63,117 nucleotides of DNA from Pleomorphochaeta sp. (GTDB lineage Bacteria > Spirochaetota > Spirochaetia > Sphaerochaetales > Sphaerochaetaceae). Location of the stretch: positions 1 to 63,117 of the forward strand of contig JAQQAS010000066.1 in NCBI GenBank assembly GCA_028532815.1, read 5' to 3'. Both the position numbers and the translations under genes were made by a program. The notes beneath the pieces were generated by a model. It was not told where the DNA came from and searched no databases. It saw nothing but the letters and a program-made list of their open reading frames with translations. This document shows, one piece after another, positions 61,748 to 63,117 of this stretch (position 1 is the first letter of the stretch; each line of letters opens with the position of its first letter).

Positions 61748-62800
61748 TTAAAACGTTTTATAAAATCCAATACCTATTTCTGAGTTTGCTTTGATAATAG
61801 GGTATGGTGTTATGATATTTGTAAATGCAGTTTTAGATTTCTCTTTATAATCGATATTTCTAGTTAAATATGTTGTAAGAGCCTGTCCTGCTAAAGAAGA
61901 TCCTATGATAATGGATGCAAAGGTTTTTTGCTCAATTGTAACAAAATCTTCTAAAATCATGTTTGTAAATAATCCAATTAAAGCTCCACCAATTCCTCCT
62001 ACAGATACTAATCCGCTTCTAGTTGAAGACCACTGAAGTTTATCCCAAAGTGGAAGAGATCCAAAATATGCTGCATCTGATATTCCCATTGCTAATAATA
62101 AGGTATTAGTAGAATCTAGATTATTAAAATATAATGTACTTAACCAGTAATAGTAGTTGGCCCAAGCATAAGACTGTAAGCCAAAGAAAGCTTTACCTTT
62201 AGGTATATTTTTATCTTTTAGATTGTAATATGAGAGAAATAATGAACCATTTATAGTTGCTAATTCAGCAGAAAGTAAAACTTTTTCTTCTAAATTTTCA
62301 TCATCAAATAGATTGTATTCATAAGTAAGTGCTTTTAAATAATAAAAGTTACCTATAGATATTATTTGATTTGTTAATATATTAGAATACAAATTAAATG
62401 AAATTGGCATATTTTGAGATAATAGGTAAGAAGTTGAAATTCCTAAACCGACTCCAGTAAGTCCTGCAAGTCCAAGTGATAGTGAATTTTGTTCTATTTC
62501 CAATAAATTTAGTAATTTTATTGTTGTGTAAGATATTGTTGATAGGTTTCCTAAATAAAAAGGAACAATCCCTGAGTTATCTATTTTGTTATTGAGATCA
62601 AAAAGGAAGTTATTAGCCTTTGAATTATATTCTGAATTTGGGAACTCTAATACTAATTGGTTAAAAGAGTTTTCAGCTTGTGCTCTATTTTCATCAATTA
62701 ATGATTCAAGACCTTCTATATAAAGAGTTGTATCATCAATCGCAAATATTGGATTTAATATAGTAAATAATAAAAATATAATTAATAAATTCTTTTTCAT
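61748..62800 (-). CDS. Exported membrane protein of unknown function
   Basis: A 350-residue protein I do not recognise. Residues 1-20 are a signal peptide (LLFTILNPIFA). Residues 22-72 resemble a TPR-like helical pair (IEGLESLIDENRAQAENSFNQLVLEFPNSEY), followed by a hydrophobic region with about six membrane segments, including GLAGLTGVGLG and GLVSVGGIGGALIGL. The last 40 residues (PYPIIKANSEIGIGFYKTF) end in a Phe, as many outer-membrane proteins do. Such proteins occur in spirochaetes. AAGGAG lies 7 bases before the ATG. It may act in the cell envelope. Confidence 0.6.
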   Translation of the reverse strand: MKKNLLIIFLLFTILNPIFAIDDTTLYIEGLESLIDENRAQAENSFNQLVLEFPNSEYNSKANNFLFDLNNKIDNSGIVPFYLGNLSTISYTTIKLLNLLEIEQNSLSLGLAGLTGVGLGISTSYLLSQNMPISFNLYSNILTNQIISIGNFYYLKALTYEYNLFDDENLEEKVLLSAELATINGSLFLSYYNLKDKNIPKGKAFFGLQSYAWANYYYWLSTLYFNNLDSTNTLLLAMGISDAAYFGSLPLWDKLQWSSTRSGLVSVGGIGGALIGLFTNMILEDFVTIEQKTFASIIIGSSLAGQALTTYLTRNIDYKEKSKTAFTNIITPYPIIKANSEIGIGFYKTF

Positions 62801-63117
62801 AAAAACATCTCCTTGTTTTCCATTTCTTATCTTAATATATATTTTCTAAGAAAACAGTAAATAAGTTAATTTGTTAATTTATAATGGGTTATTTTTATAT
62901 AAAAGTATACACAAATATATTACTTCTTTGTTATAAATTAGCGCTTTATTTGGAATTTGCTATATATACTTTATTCAAAAAATATTCGATTTTAGAATCC
63001 AAATCAAAGTTAGTTGTCTAAAATATATTCTATAAATTAGTTATTATTAACAAATCTGTTTTATAAATAATTATATAAATTGTATATAAATTTGCATTAT
63101 ATTAATAATATATGATG
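62801..63117. other. Gene-free end of the window
   Basis: AT-rich, no gene or structure recognised. It may contain the promoter of the gene at 61748 and of a gene outside the window. Confidence 0.4.

Noticed and set aside
1-63117. tRNA, rRNA and CRISPR arrays
   Set aside because: No cloverleaf with a GTTC loop, no rRNA-like conserved sequence and no evenly spaced repeats with unique spacers were seen on either strand.

Overview
The window is AT-rich (about 30% G+C by eye) and reads as a chromosomal segment of a Gram-negative, fermentative bacterium, most likely a spirochaete (Spirochaetota). The Gram-negative envelope is shown by a complete RND pump with a TolC-type outer-membrane protein and by lipobox-bearing lipoproteins. 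The spirochaete assignment is inferred from two sugar-binding proteins whose signal peptides end in FANGKPEE- and FASGTTEQ-like motifs, from the two sugar ABC operons without their own ATPase, and from the YesMN-type and XylR-type sensors. I saw no rRNA, tRNA, CRISPR array or intact insertion sequence; only decayed transposase fragments occur, around 8.5 and 9.6 kb.

Layout. 0-3.3 kb: a lipoprotein with two DUF1566 units and a lone NifX-like protein in repeat-bearing spacers. 3.2-8.2 kb (minus): a nine-gene operon encoding a PII-like protein, a PTS EIIA-like protein and an Mrp-type cation/proton antiporter (E-F-G-MbhD-B-C-D) with no large MrpA subunit. 8.2-12.1 kb: decayed transposases, a small membrane protein, and an MFS exporter overlapping an ArsR-type regulator. 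12.4-18.2 kb: an RND efflux operon (adaptor, pump, TolC). 18.4 kb: a KdgF-like cupin. 19-25.2 kb: a catabolic cluster of GntP permease, kinase and divergent enolase, followed after an intrinsic terminator by a URO-D/MtaA-type protein; a CdaR/PucR-type regulator is divergent. 25.3-33.1 kb: binding protein, two permeases, intracellular glycosidase-like protein, YesM kinase and YesN regulator. 33.6-37.7 kb: rubrerythrin, then alcohol dehydrogenase and aldo/keto reductase divergent from a XylR-like regulator. 37.9-41 kb: nucleobase permease, ankyrin-like lipoprotein, tRNA-dihydrouridine synthase. 41.4-45.4 kb: arsR-acr3-arsD-arsA-HesB-like with a readable promoter/operator. 45.8-51.6 kb: acyl-CoA synthetase, metallo-hydrolase, pyruvate kinase, TIGR04076 and DUF2200 proteins. 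51.6-57.3 kb: a second sugar ABC operon with a GH4 glycosidase and LacI regulator, with a near-consensus promoter and a LacI-like operator. 57.7-62.8 kb: 5'-nucleotidase, SDR oxidoreductase divergent from an AraC regulator, and an unrecognised exported membrane protein.

How the genes work together. Most of the window is accessory metabolism: import of glycosides (two ABC systems sharing an unseen ATPase), import and phosphorylation of a probable sugar acid, export of toxins, and ion homeostasis. The strongest candidate for an undescribed system is the GntP-kinase-enolase-URO-D cluster. It suggests a route in which an imported hydroxy acid is phosphorylated and then dehydrated by an enolase paralogue to a PEP-like product. 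The Mrp operon with two small-signal regulators and no MrpA is second. Several intercistronic hairpins and probable leaderless regulator mRNAs point to control at termination and initiation.
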